This document shows positions 12,761-23,591 of a stretch of DNA of 64,000 bases, in pieces. The stretch's first letter is position 1, and every line of letters begins with the position of its first letter. The DNA is taken from positions 11,037,113-11,101,112 of the forward strand of contig NC_087081.1 in assembly GCF_026151205.1 (NCBI RefSeq). The letters are read 5' to 3'. The translations under genes and the position numbers were made by a program. The notes below the pieces were generated by a model that saw only the letters and a list, made by a program, of their open reading frames with translations, had not been told where the DNA came from and made no database searches. Source of the DNA: Bolinopsis microptera. Taxonomy: Eukaryota; Ctenophora; Tentaculata; Lobata; Bolinopsidae.

Positions 12761-14937
12761 ACACTGTAGGTGTCAAGAAGAAAACCCAAAGACATCATCA
12801 TTCATCAGATCAGCATGTATGTAATATGTCTGACGAGAGACACAAACTTTTACAAGAACTGAACAACAATTCAGTTAGAGACAGGACAGTATTGAGAAAA
12901 CGTATCAATAAACTCAAGAACGATATCAATAAACGTCTTAAAGTGCTAGAGACAGCTCTAGCCAACCAACTAGCTGACACCATCAACGCTGCAGATGACA
13001 CAAAGAGGATGTTCGAGGCTACCAGAGCTCTTGCTGCCAACAAAGAGTCAGAGCCAATATCTGTCTTCAACTCTGAAAATCAGCTAGTTGCAAGTGACGA
13101 TGAGAAAGCAAGTATCATCAGAGAGTGGTTTAAAAATCACTACACCAGCTCAGACCCTCCTTTGGTACCTTTCACTGGACCCCCACGTCCTCTGAATACT
13201 CCTATAACTTCCTTAGAAGTCCAATATGCTGCTTCAAAGTTGAAAAATGGGAAAGCAGTAGGTCCTGATGAGATTCCTAACGAGCTGCTGAAGTACGCAC
13301 CACCTGTATTCTTCCAGCAATATGCATGTCTCATTAATCGATCATTTGAAGTACATGAGCATGTACCCTCTTTTACGGAAGGGTTTCTAACCCCTCTTCA
13401 GAAGCCAGGGAAACCAAAATTAAAAGGACCTCTAAAGAGCCTCAGACCTTTTTGCCTTCTGAATGGAACTAGGAAACTGCTCTCCTTGATTACTCTACAC
13501 AGAATTCAAAGGCAAATTGCAGAGTACACAGGACCATGGCAAAATGCCTACAAGGCTGGTCATAGTTGTGCCAATATTGTCTGGACTCAACGAATTCTGA
13601 TTTCTGTTGTTAAAGAGAAGAGATGGGAGTTCCACAAGATGGGAATCGACATGAGCTCGGCCTTCGATACCATCAAGAGATCAGTTATCCTGGAACTTTT
13701 GGCTGATGCTGGTTGTTGTGAGGATGACATACGTTTGGCGAGATACTTGCTCTCCAACACCAAATTGAGGATAAAAATCAACAACACCATTTCCTTAGAG
13801 TTTGAAACATCCGAGGGTTCGTTTCAAGGTGATGCTGCATCTGGTGCATTCTTCACACTGTACTTTGCTGGAGCTTTGTACCATTTCCGTGCAGTAGTGA
13901 TTACCATTCGGCCTAACCCACCGTTCAACCCCGAGACCCTCATGCCTATTGAATGGGAATACGCCGACGATGGCGATTTTGCAGACGAGGATGAGGAAAC
14001 TCTTAAAGAAATGCTGCCCATATGTAAGGAGATCCTTGAAGAATGGAACCTGTTTGTGAACGAGGACAAAACAGAACATGTCCACTTCTACATTGCAAAT
14101 AAGGACGAGGTAGACGCCAAGGGTGAACCCGTGAAGAACAGAGAGCCCTGGCGCAACACTATTTCTCTTGGATCCAAGCTCTGCAGTAAGGCTGACATCT
14201 CTCGCCGATGCATCCTTGCTTACGTTGCCTTTGAGAAATACAGCAAGGTATGGGCAGAGAAATCCCGCATTTCTCTTCCTGTAAAAATCAAGCTGTATGA
14301 AGCATTTGTTACCCCTGTTTTATTGTACAACTGTAACAGCTGGGCAGCCCCACAGAACATTATCAATAAAGTTGATGTGTGTCAACGCAAACATCTAAGA
14401 CGTATCATCAACATGACCTATCCCCGCATCATCAGCAACAAGGACTTGTATGCTCGTTGCAATGTAACTCCACTTTCAGAGAGAGTTCATAAATCCCGCT
14501 GGAAAATGTTTGGGCACATTCTTCGTAGCGACTGCAACTCACCACCACAACTAGCTCTAAATTTTGCTGTTGATAGTATGTCAAATATGAGGGGAAGGAT
14601 TGGTAGACATCAATGTAATATTTTTAAAACTATTTTAGACGATTTGAATAAAAGAAATATTAATTTGAATAATAGTGACGACTTGACAGACTTAAGGTAT
14701 TTAGCCTCGAACCGCCAATTGTGGAGAAATTTATTTTAAATTTGTTTATTTCGATAATTTCAGTTTTAAGTTCAATTTTTTGCATAATTTTTGATTTTGA
14801 TAAGTTCAGTTTTAAGTTCCATTTTTTGTATTTATAGTAAGTTTTCAGTTCTACAAGTCTTTTAAGTAGACTTACCAGGTCTTTAGGATGTTCTTAGTAA
14901 CTACTTTGGATTTGTGTAAAGTTTGATAATAATCATG
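12761..14937 (+). mobile_element. Second LINE copy nested in the CR1/L2-like element
   Basis: A 2,177-bp insertion flanked by CTCTA on both sides (12756-12760 and 14938-14942), a probable 5-bp target-site duplication. Removing the insertion with one CTCTA restores the frame of the host LINE. The insert carries a different RT ORF, with about 65 bp before it and about 200 bp of T-rich 3' sequence after it. There is no endonuclease domain, so it is probably 5'-truncated. Confidence 0.85.
12826..14739 (+). CDS. LINE reverse transcriptase, clade unassigned (637 aa, 5'-truncated)
   Basis: Begins in the linker before the RT domain (basic coiled stretch RKRINKLKNDINKRLKVLE) and runs through KLKNGKAVGPDEIPNELL, GIDMSSAFDTI (motif A), GSFQGDAASGAFFTLYF (motif B) and WEYADDGDFADEDEE (catalytic YADD). 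The C terminus has RWKMFGHILRSD and a final NRQLWRNLF, the layout of RTE- and L1-like LINE C termini. No apurinic endonuclease is seen upstream, so the true start is lost and the ATG used is simply the first one in frame. The ORF is otherwise open, implying a fairly young insertion. The clade needs a phylogeny. Confidence 0.85.
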   Translation: MSDERHKLLQELNNNSVRDRTVLRKRINKLKNDINKRLKVLETALANQLADTINAADDTKRMFEATRALAANKESEPISVFNSENQLVASDDEKASIIREWFKNHYTSSDPPLVPFTGPPRPLNTPITSLEVQYAASKLKNGKAVGPDEIPNELLKYAPPVFFQQYACLINRSFEVHEHVPSFTEGFLTPLQKPGKPKLKGPLKSLRPFCLLNGTRKLLSLITLHRIQRQIAEYTGPWQNAYKAGHSCANIVWTQRILISVVKEKRWEFHKMGIDMSSAFDTIKRSVILELLADAGCCEDDIRLARYLLSNTKLRIKINNTISLEFETSEGSFQGDAASGAFFTLYFAGALYHFRAVVITIRPNPPFNPETLMPIEWEYADDGDFADEDEETLKEMLPICKEILEEWNLFVNEDKTEHVHFYIANKDEVDAKGEPVKNREPWRNTISLGSKLCSKADISRRCILAYVAFEKYSKVWAEKSRISLPVKIKLYEAFVTPVLLYNCNSWAAPQNIINKVDVCQRKHLRRIINMTYPRIISNKDLYARCNVTPLSERVHKSRWKMFGHILRSDCNSPPQLALNFAVDSMSNMRGRIGRHQCNIFKTILDDLNKRNINLNNSDDLTDLRYLASNRQLWRNLF

Positions 14938-15213
14938 CTCTAGTACTCTCTAGAATTGATTATTGCAATAGCGTATATTTTGGACTGAGCTCTTATGATT
15001 TAAGTCGTTTACAGAAGGTGCAAAATTCTGCTGTAAGATTTATTTTCGGGAGAGGAAGAAAGGCACACACTACTCCACTACTTAAGAAAGTTCATTTTCT
15101 ACCAGTTAGATTTAGAATAGATTTTAAGATTGCCCTACTTGCCTACAAGTGTTTAAATAATATAGCTCCTTCCTACTTGAAAGAGGGCAACTTGGTCGTT
15201 TACCACCTGACAG

Positions 15214-15378
15214 TCTATGCAACGTCTATGCAACGTCCGTGCAACAACAAAAGAACCGTCTATGCAACGTCTATGCAACGTCCCTGCACAATGAACACTC
15301 TATGCACACTCCCTGCACGGTCAGTCTATGCAACGTCTATGCAACGTCTATGCAACGTCTATGCAACGTCCCTGCACA
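15214..15378. repeat. Subterminal array of CTATGCAACGT motifs, left arm of element A
   Basis: Eight copies of the 11-mer CTATGCAACGT in groups of 2, 2 and 4, separated by variants such as CCCTGCAC and CCGTGCAAC. The mirror array in the right arm is at 23405-23565. Repeated subterminal motifs are often transposase-binding sites; that role here is inference. Confidence 0.85.
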
Positions 15379-15394
15379 GTACCATATGAACACC

Positions 15395-16190
15395 GGCTAC
15401 TAGCCGGCTACTAACCGGCTAGTAGCCACTTTTGTAATAACAGCTCCTCAACTTCACATTAACAACCGGCTACTAACCGGCACTTGAAAAGTGGTCACTA
15501 GCCGGCTACTAACCGGCTACTAGCCGGCTAGTGACCACAAAGTGGCTACTAACCGGCTACTAAGCGGTCACTAGCCGGCTATTAGCCGAGCTCTAAAGCA
15601 GACCTACTAGTAGCCGGTTCCAAACCGGCTACTAGCCGGCACTTAGAAAGTGGTCACTAGCCGGCTACTAACCGGCTACTAACCGGCTAGTAACCACCAA
15701 GTGGCTACTAACCGGCTACTAACCGGTCACTAGCCGGCTCTTAATCGGACCTACTAGTAGCCGGTTCCAAACCGGCTACTAGCCGGCACTTAGAAAGCGG
15801 TCACTAGCCGGCTACTAACCGGCTACTAACCGGCTAGTAACCACCAAGTGGCTACTAACCGGCTACTAACCGGTCACTAGCCGGCTCTTAAGCGGACCTA
15901 CTAGCCGGCACTCGAAAAGCGGTCGCTAGCCGGCTACTAACCGGCTAGTAACCACCAAGTGGCTACTAACCGGTCACTAGCCGGCTCTAAAGCGGACCTT
16001 CTAGTTCCAAACCGGCTACTAGCCGACACTTGAAAAGCGGTCACTAGCCGGCTACTAACCGGCTACTAACCGGCTAGTAACCACCAAGTGGCTACTAACC
16101 GGTCACTAGCCGGCTCTAAAGCGGACCTTCTAGTTCCAAACCGGCTACTAGCCGACACTTGAAAAGCGGTCACTAGCCGGCTGGTGGGTA
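15395..16190. repeat. CCGGCTACTA/ACCGGCTAGTA repeat field, left arm of element A
   Basis: About 800 bp built from permutations of CCGGCTACTAACCGGCTAGTA, with blocks of roughly 130-190 bp reused (for example the stretch from AAAGCGGTCACTAGCC to GGTCACTAGCCGGCTC). Many units are self-complementary (CTAGCCGGCTAG), so single strands could form hairpins. The right arm carries the mirror field at about 22520-23390. Confidence 0.88.
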
Positions 16191-16201
16191 CTAGCTGGTT
16201 A

Positions 16202-19200
16202 TAGTCCGAGACGAAACGGAATCTCGTTAGCTTTTCGTGTTAAAAGCGATTTCTCAACGGTTATCACCTCTCTAGATGATGCTTAAAACATTTGGACTTC
16301 ATTGCATTTTTGTACTAAATGCAATGAGGGCGTTTTCGGCCACACCCTTTTTCAGGGTTTCGCGGTCACTCGAATTTTTGTATTTCAACCCAGGAAGGTC
16401 TTAAAGACTATTCCGATACACCAAAATGTGCCTAATAGCCACATTTATATACAACTTATGAAGCAACATATACCTTAAAATGCTTCGTTTCGGAAATATG
16501 GCCGAAAAAACGGTTTTTGGCTTGACGCAGTTCATAATTTCCGTGATTTTTGGCATTTCCGCCTAGGAAGGTCGTAGAGACTATTCGGAAACACTAAAAT
16601 GTACATAATGGCCACATTTATGTACAACTTATGAAGCAACATATACCCTAAAAGGCTTATTTTCGGAAATATGGCTGAAAAACGGATTTTTGCCGAGCGA
16701 ACAATGACAATATTCACAAATGGGCTATTGGACTGTTAACTAGAAAGGTTTTAAAGACTCATGAGCAACACAGCATTTGTCACAAGATGTAAGATGACTC
16801 ACTTTGTGTCCAGAAACACCTACAAAAATTGGAGAATGATCTACTTTATTGGGCATCTCTCTTAATGGGCCAGGCCAGCAGCATATTTGTGTCTTACGAA
16901 ATGGCAATTTTTCAAAATTACGGTTTCTTTAGTAAAGGTCAATACAATGGGTCAGTTGCTAACAGCAAACTGTTCGCAATTGCCGACTCATGCACATCAT
17001 ATACTCAAAAACGCTCACTTTAGGAGTCATTAGTAAATAAGTTTAACTACTGCATGATTTGTGAAAACTCCAACAATTTTTCATTCTTTCATTGGCACCA
17101 ATTTAGCCAAAATGTAATGACCAAAATTCAACTTTATTTATTCATGCCATGAAACCATAATATATGTACCAAAAATACCGGACCCAAAATAAATTGGCAA
17201 TGGATCCGTGCCAGATTGTCGCTTGACCGCTGACCAGTACCCTACTTTATAATCATAATTGACTCCACTGCCTCGACCAATATTGGTCTGTAATCCATGG
17301 ATTGAGATCTGTTGGCTGCAGTTTAATTTAGCTCATTTACCATAATAGTAATACCGCAGTGGTTTGGTTCGCATAGATTTTCCCATCGTATGATAATGTG
17401 TGTCATTCCCTCGTAAGTGGTTACTGGCTAGCTCTTTTTTATTACAGCTGCCTCGAGATCTTATCTAGGGCACTAATACATTAGTACTAGAACATTAGAA
17501 CTGTAATTCTAGAACTTCAGATTAAGATTACTTGGCCGAATGGCAGGGTTCAAGATTCAATTCTAAAACGCTCAGTTTAGGAATGATTAGTAGATAACTA
17601 CTGCATGATATGCGAAAACTCCAACTAGACAAGGATCATGCTTAATCAAAGTGTTCCTCGACTTGAACTTAAGTCTTGTAACCTACTGGAGTTTGGGCCA
17701 CTGAATTGAATACGACCTGATATTAATTTTAGGATGTCGGGAAATTCATTAAGATTTTTATTCTTTGGTTTTTCAATTGTGCTACGAATCCGAGTTTGAG
17801 TTGATAACACCGAATTTCCTGTTTGACTCTCAAAGAGAGGAACCAAGGCTTACGTTCCTCTTTTTGGCTCTGAGATCCAACTTTAAGATCGGACTTCGGA
17901 GATCCTCGCGTCGGAGATCATATAAGTGTAACATCAGTACATGAGATCAGACTTTTTTGCTTGATATTGGACCTATAAATCTAATTATATATTCGAAACA
18001 GCACGGGATGTAACTAAGGTTAATTTAGATAAGATATACCAGCTTTCGGGGTTACAAGACCCCACGAAAGGCAGGCAGAGCATCCTAAATCCTCATGCTA
18101 TCATCACGTTGACCATCTAGGTCCAAACTCCAGCCTCTCATTAAAAACAGCTATTAGGCCCGAGATCCGTCCCTTGTCCCGTAGTGTCCCGTAAGTAAGA
18201 GATCGTTCAGATTTTGGTCATTTAGACCCCCTCCCCGCTCTGAAATCCACTTTACCCAAAGCTGGAAAAATTTCACATGTGAAACCTAAATAGTTAAATC
18301 AGCATCTCGAGACCTTCTATTATAAAAACCCCGTGATCCTACTATTAACTATAAGCTTATAACTTATAAGGCATAAAGGCATTGCATGCCGAAATTAAGA
18401 TTCACCTCAACTGGTGATATATGAACCTGGTATGTTACCTGAATGCCCTCAGTCAAATCTCGAACCCTGCTAATGCTATTCTGCCCAGTAACCTTAATCT
18501 GAATTTTTAGAATTACAGTTCTAATGTTCTAGTATTTGTGCCCATGCCCCAGATAAGATCTCGAGGCAGCTCACAGCTGTAATAACAGAAGAAATAGCAA
18601 GTCACTACTTGATTAAAAAACGAGGGAATGACACACATTATCATACGATGGAAAAATCTATGCGACTGAAAAAAAGAATATGGGGTCATTCTGAAGTGGG
18701 AACCAGACCACTGCGGTATTATAGGAAATTAGCTAAATTAAACTGCGGCCAAGAGATATCAATCCAGGGATTACAGACCAATATTGGTCGAGGCAGCGAA
18801 ATCAATCATAATTATAAAGTGGGGTACTGGTCAGCGGTCAAGCAACAATCTGGCCCGGATCCAGTGCCGATTTATTTTAGGTCCGGTATTCTTGGTACAT
18901 ATATCATGGTTTCATGGCTTGAATAAATAAAAAGTTTGAAGTTGAATTTTGGTCTGGCACGTCACACATTTTATTTAAATTGGTGCCAAGGAAAAATTGT
19001 TGGAGTTTTCACAAATCATGTAGTAGTTATTTATTAATGACTCCTAAAGTGAGCGTTTTTGAGTATATGATGTGCATGAGTCGGCAATTGCGAACAATTT
19101 GCTGTTAGCAACTGACCCATTGACCTTTACTAAAGAAACCGTAATTTTGAAAAATTGCCATTTCGTAAGACACAAATATGCTGCTGGCCTGGCCCATTAA

Positions 19201-19869
19201 GAGAGATGCCCAATAAAGTAGATCATTCTCCAATTTTTGTAGGTGTTTCTGGACACAAAGTGAGTCATCTTACATCTTGTGACAAATGCTGTGTTGCTCA
19301 TGAGTCTTTAAAACCTTTCTAGTTAACAGTCCAATAGCCCATTTGTGAATATTGTCATTGTTCGCTCGGCAAAAATCCGTTTTTCAGCCATATTTCCGAA
19401 AATAAGCCTTTTAGGGTATATGTTGCTTCATAAGTTGTATATAAATGTGGCCATTATGTACATTTTAGTGTTTCCGAAAAGTCTCTACGACCTTCCTAGG
19501 CGGAAATGCCAAAAATCACGGAAATTATGAACTGCGTCAAGCCAAAAACCGTTTTTCGGCCATATTTCCGAAACGAAGCATTTTAAGGTATATGTTGCTT
19601 CATAAGTTGTATATAAATGTGGCTATTAGGCACATTTTGGTGTATCGGAATAGTCTTTAAGACCTTCCTGGGTTGAAATACAAAAATTCGAGTGACCGCG
19701 AAACCCTGAAAAAGGGTGTGGCCGAAAACGCCCTCATTGCATTTATTTCAAAAATGCAATGAAGTCCAAATGTTTTAAGAATCATCTAGAGAGGTGATAA
19801 CCGTTGAGAAATCGCTTTTAACACGAAAAGCTAACGAGATAGCCTTTTAGAACGGTTGGGATCCGACTA
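16202..19869. mobile_element. Palindromic (foldback) element B nested in element A
   Basis: Inserted in the left arm of element A with TTA on both sides (16199-16201 and 19870-19872). The ends read TAGTCCGAGACG and, reversed, TAGTCGGATCCC, then share ATCTCGTTAGCTTTTCGTG. Two long inverted arms (about 16202-17560 and 18450-19869) surround a central spacer of about 0.9 kb. The 61-codon open frames at 16532-16717 and 19345-19530 are the same sequence read from the two arms and are not evidence of a gene. No transposase is visible. A 3-bp TWA duplication is seen in PIF/Harbinger elements, but the ends do not match clearly. Confidence 0.82.
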
Positions 19870-19872
19870 TTA

Positions 19873-20132
19873 GTAGACGGCTACTAACCGGCTAGTACTA
19901 ACCTGCTCTAGGCGACTCTAAATCAGACCGGCTATAATTCATTATTGCCAAATAAACAAATTATTTGAAACAAATTATTTGAAACTTGTTATTTGAAACT
20001 TGTTATTTGAAACAAATTATTGAAATGAATTATTTGAAACAAGTTATTTGAAACACGTTATTTGAAAGTAAGTTCCAAAATCGATTACAACATTTTTATG
20101 AAAAATAAAAAAATACTGAAAACTGATTACAT
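19873..20132. repeat. Inner part of left arm of element A with TTATTTGAAAC repeats
   Basis: Contains a run of AATTATTTGAAAC / GTTATTTGAAAC units (about 19955-20070) mirrored at 22385-22495 in the right arm. It lies downstream of the element's gene and probably forms its 3' UTR. Confidence 0.75.
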
Positions 20133-21170
20133 TCAATTTCTTCGTGGTGGAGGAGCAGTGTAATTGTTTTTGGGCGCTAGGACGACGCCTTGGGTACAAA
20201 GGGTCCTAAGAGTGGCAAGATTACGGTTGCAGATCTCGTTTGCGAAGGTGTAAACACTAGGAAGTCTGACGTCTCGTAGTTGCAGCAGTGCGTGTTGGAC
20301 ACCTGGTAGATCAACTTTTGCTGCTTCAGCGATACATCGCTTTCTTGAGAAGTGACTCCGAGAAATGTGTATCTGCTCCAGAGCGGCAGACTTTGAGAGA
20401 CCAGAGTTGACTAGCTGCACAACGGCGTCGTATTCCGCTATAACCCCGTCTAAAGAAAATATCCGCCTCGTTCTGCGACCAGTAGGCAGAGCAGCAGCAT
20501 TGGGAGCAGGTTGCTGATCAGTAGCAGGTTGGTGTCCAGGAGCAGCTTGCTGAGCAGGAGGTTGAGGAGAATTGGGAGCAGGTTGTTGATCAGTAACAGG
20601 TTGCTGTGCAGGAGCAGGTTGAGGAGCTGGAGGTTGAGGAGCTGGAGGTTGAGGAGCTGGAGGTTGAGGAGCTGGAGGTTGAGGAGCTGGAGGTTGAGGA
20701 GCTGGAGGTTGAGGAGCTGGAGGTTGAGGAGCTGGAGGTTGAGGAGCTGGAGGTTGAGGAGCTGGAGGTTGAGGAGCTGGAGGTTGAGGAGCTGGAGGTT
20801 GAGGCGGTTGAGGAGCAGCAGCGGTACGAGGAGCTAGTCCTGGAACAGTGGGAGGAGGAGGGGGTGGGGTAGGTCTTGAAGTAGAAGAGGTTCTAAGTCG
20901 GTGATTGGTGGTGGGGATAGGTCTGTTTGGTCGAATTGTGGGTGTAGAGTGCAGGGAGCACGGATCGATGTGTACTATAATCTGTAGATAATCTGGGTCC
21001 TCTCTGTAAGCGCTTCTAACAGTCCGAATGCAGGCAGTACATCTGAGGGAGGGAAGGTCGGGACTGTAAGTCCTTCTGGAGCAGATTGAGGAGATGTGAC
21101 CGGTAGACCCACAGTGATCGCATTTAGGAGCAGGTGTAGGAGCGGTATATCTGTTTCTTCTGGTCCGCAT
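20133..21170 (-). CDS. Element A protein: zinc knuckle, proline-glutamine repeat, helical C-terminal domain
   Basis: A 345-aa ORF starting at the ATG at 21170; the frame is open further upstream but a TATA-like box at 21251-21258 favours the shorter form. Order: basic N terminus (MRTRRNRYTAP), a CCHC-like knuckle CDHCGSTGHISSIC, a second Cys pair (LRCTACIRTV), a proline-rich linker with about 13 near-identical APQPP units, then a globular region with a helix-turn-helix-like stretch (NSGLSKSAALEQIHISRSHF) and a conserved-looking end (RTLCTQGVVLAPKNNY). I do not recognise a transposase fold or acidic triad. It may be a DNA-binding accessory or transposition protein of element A. The last 24 codons lie in the inverted arm, and an inverted copy of them sits at 22243-22315. 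Confidence 0.7.
   Translation of the reverse strand: MRTRRNRYTAPTPAPKCDHCGSTGHISSICSRRTYSPDLPSLRCTACIRTVRSAYREDPDYLQIIVHIDPCSLHSTPTIRPNRPIPTTNHRLRTSSTSRPTPPPPPPTVPGLAPRTAAAPQPPQPPAPQPPAPQPPAPQPPAPQPPAPQPPAPQPPAPQPPAPQPPAPQPPAPQPPAPQPPAPQPAPAQQPVTDQQPAPNSPQPPAQQAAPGHQPATDQQPAPNAAALPTGRRTRRIFSLDGVIAEYDAVVQLVNSGLSKSAALEQIHISRSHFSRKRCIAEAAKVDLPGVQHALLQLRDVRLPSVYTFANEICNRNLATLRTLCTQGVVLAPKNNYTAPPPRRN
20622..20805 (-). repeat. 15-bp coding tandem repeat (proline-glutamine linker)
   Basis: About 12-13 near-perfect copies of GAGGAGCTGGAGGTT on plus, encoding Ala-Pro-Gln-Pro-Pro on minus. The very low divergence suggests recent expansion or contraction by slippage. Confidence 0.92.
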
Positions 21171-21250
21171 GTTGATTAAGAGTAAAGAATGATGTATAGT
21201 AAAGAACGATGTAAAGAACGAGGGATAAATAAGTTGGTGGCTAATGCTAC

Positions 21251-21258
21251 TTATATAG
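21251..21258 (-). promoter_or_regulatory. TATA-like box upstream of element A gene
   Basis: TATATAAG-type sequence on the minus strand about 85 bp upstream of the ATG at 21170. Only the sequence match and position support it. Confidence 0.45.
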
Positions 21259-21339
21259 TTTTTGGAAAGGCCTGCAGGTCCGTCAGGGCTCGTTATACCC
21301 ATGGTTATTTGATCTGATCTATCATGCATGGTGTCACGT

Positions 21340-22242
21340 CAAATCCTAACGATTGCGGTGATCCGTTAGAACTCAATTGGGGATCACATCGTTTTCACTG
21401 ATCACATCCCTGCAGGGATTCTTATGCAAAAGGAGGGATATAACCTAAACAATCTTGATAAAAGGATTAAAAAATGACTATGATACTTGATGCGTCCCAT
21501 ATCATAAATAATTTGGGATCCATCAGTTTCGGTACGGTTTATAGATCGTTTCTTAGTAAAGTGGGAGCAAGCGGAGCATTCGTCTATTTTCAAAATGTAA
21601 TAATTGCGATATTACTCGTCAGCCAGCGCAGGCCAGCGCAATATAGTTGCGATATTGTTCGTCAGCTACTGCTAGTGCCGGCTACTGCTAGCGCTGGCTA
21701 GCGCCACGTATAGAAATCGGCTCTAACTAATTCGCTCGCCCAAATTTTCACGTGCCGTTTTTATGGTTTTGCAGCCAAACAAAACGGTTTTACAGACACC
21801 CTAATCCCAACCTTAACCCTAACCCCGAAGCTATTCATAACCCTAACCACTATTAACCAATGTCTCTATTAACCAATGTAAACAGTTCTGCGTGAGAAAT
21901 TCGAGCTAGCTTGCTCAGGCTAAATTGGCCAAATAAGCTCAGTGAAGCTAGCACTCACACAACACTTGCCACAAAGGTTTAGCTACCTGTTATTAACACT
22001 AGCAGGAACCCATTAACCCTAAAGTGGTGTCAAGACTTTAGGAGGCCGGATCAGTTTCCTGCCGCAAAGTCTCCCAGTGAAAATTATTATTACCTATTTA
22101 ATTCACGTTTTTGACACCACTTGGAAGTCCGAATTTTGGGCACTAAAATTCTTATTTCTTGGCCAATTTTTTTCCCTGCTCTTGCCGAAGGCAAAAAGAT
22201 CGTAGGGATCGGAATAAGTAATCGGGTTTGGATATATGAGGT
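21340..22242. other. Non-coding interior of element A with telomere-like repeats
   Basis: No gene seen. Around 21800-21850 there are degenerate CCTAACCCTAACC repeats resembling animal telomeric DNA, and around 21610-21700 short AGCCAGCGC / GCTAGCGC palindromes. Confidence 0.5.
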
Positions 22243-23591
22243 GACCCTTTGTACCCAAGGCGTCGTCCTAGCGCCCAAAAACAATTACACTGCTCCTCCA
22301 CCACGAAGAAATTGAATGTAATCAGTTTTCAGTATTTTTTTATTTTTCATAAAAATGTTGTAATCGATTTTGGAACTTACTTTCAAATAACGTGTTTCAA
22401 ATAACTTGTTTCAAATAATTCATTTCAATAATTTGTTTCAAATAACAAGTTTCAAATAACAAGTTTCAAATAATTTGTTTCAAATAATTTGTTTATTTGG
22501 CAATAATGAATTATAGCCGGTCTGATTTAGAGTCGCCTAGAGCAGGTTAGTACTAGCCGGTTAGTAGCCGTCTACTAACCAGCTAGTACCCACCAGCCGG
22601 CTAGTGACCGCTTTTCAAGTGTCGGCTAGTAGCCGGTTTGGAACTAGAAGGTCCGCTTTAGAGCCGGCTAGTGACCGGTTAGTAGCCACTTGGTGGTTAC
22701 TAGCCGGTTAGTAGCCGGTTAGTAGCCGGCTAGTGACCGCTTTTCAAGTGTCGGCTAGTAGCCGGTTTGGAACTAGAAGGTCCGCTTTAGAGCCGGCTAG
22801 TGACCGGTTAGTAGCCACTTGGTGGTTACTAGCCGGTTAGTAGCCGGCTAGCGACCGCTTTTCGAGTGCCGGCTAGTAGGTCCGCTTAAGAGCCGGCTAG
22901 TGACCGGTTAGTAGCCGGTTAGTAGCCACTTGGTGGTTACTAGCCCGTTAGTAGCCGGTTAGTAGCCGGCTAGTGACCGCTTTCTAAGTGCCGGCTAGTA
23001 GCCGGTTTGGAACCGGCTACTAGTAGGTCCGATTAAGAGCCGGCTAGTGACCGGTTAGTAGCCGGTTAGTAGCCACTTGGTGGTTACTAGCCGGTTAGTA
23101 GCCGGTTAGTAGCCGGCTAGTGACCACTTTCTAAGTGCCGGCTAGTAGCCGGTTTGGAACCGGCTACTAGTAGGTCTGCTTTAGAGCTCGGCTAATAGCC
23201 GGCTAGTGACCGCTTAGTAGCCGGTTAGTAGCCACTTTGTGGTCACTAGCCGGCTAGTAGCCGGTTAGTAGCCGGCTAGTGACCACTTTTCAAGTGCCGG
23301 TTAGTAGCCGGTTGTTAATGTGAAGTTGAGGAGCTGTTATTACAAAAGTGGCTACTAGCCGGTTAGTAGCCGGCTAGTAGCCGGTGTTCATATGGTACTG
23401 TGCAGGGACGTTGCATAGACGTTGCATAGACGTTGCATAGACGTTGCATAGACTGACCGTGCAGGGAGTGTGCATAGAGTGTTCATTGTGCAGGGACGTT
23501 GCATAGACGTTGCATAGACGGTTCTTTTGTTGTTGCACGGACGTTGCATAGACGTTGCATAGACTGTCAGGTGGTAAACGACCAACTTCCC
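22243..23591. repeat. Right inverted arm of element A
   Basis: Mirror of 15186-16201 plus 19873-20205. Includes an inverted copy of the element gene's last codons (22243-22315), the TTATTTGAAAC run, the CCGGCTA field and the ACGTTGCATAG array at 23405-23565. Confidence 0.88.

Larger units (their letters stand above)
15186..23591. mobile_element. DNA element A: 1,349-bp inverted arms, 8-bp target duplication, carries a protein gene
   Basis: Target duplication TGAAAGAG at 15178-15185 and 23592-23599 inside the host LINE ORF. The left end reads GGCAACTTGGTCGTTTACC and the right end (reversed) GGGAAGTTGGTCGTTTACC. After removal of nested element B and one TTA, the left arm is 15186-16201 plus 19873-20205 and the right arm 22243-23591; both are 1,349 bp. 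The element without B is about 4.7 kb. Its interior holds one minus-strand gene (20133-21170) and about 1 kb of non-coding sequence. An 8-bp duplication and GG-starting ends occur in Merlin elements, and 8-bp duplications also in hAT and P, but no transposase is recognisable, so the superfamily is open. Confidence 0.88.

Noticed and set aside
15395..16190. CRISPR-like direct repeats
   Set aside because: Units vary in length and have no unique spacers; they are transposon arm repeats in animal DNA.
16532..19530. Conserved 61-aa ORF found twice (MNIVIVRSAK...)
   Set aside because: Both are the same palindrome arm of element B read from each side; no domain and no start context.
20511..20872. 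Two plus-strand frames of LEVEE/RLRSW repeats
   Set aside because: Antisense shadows of the proline-repeat linker in the element A gene.
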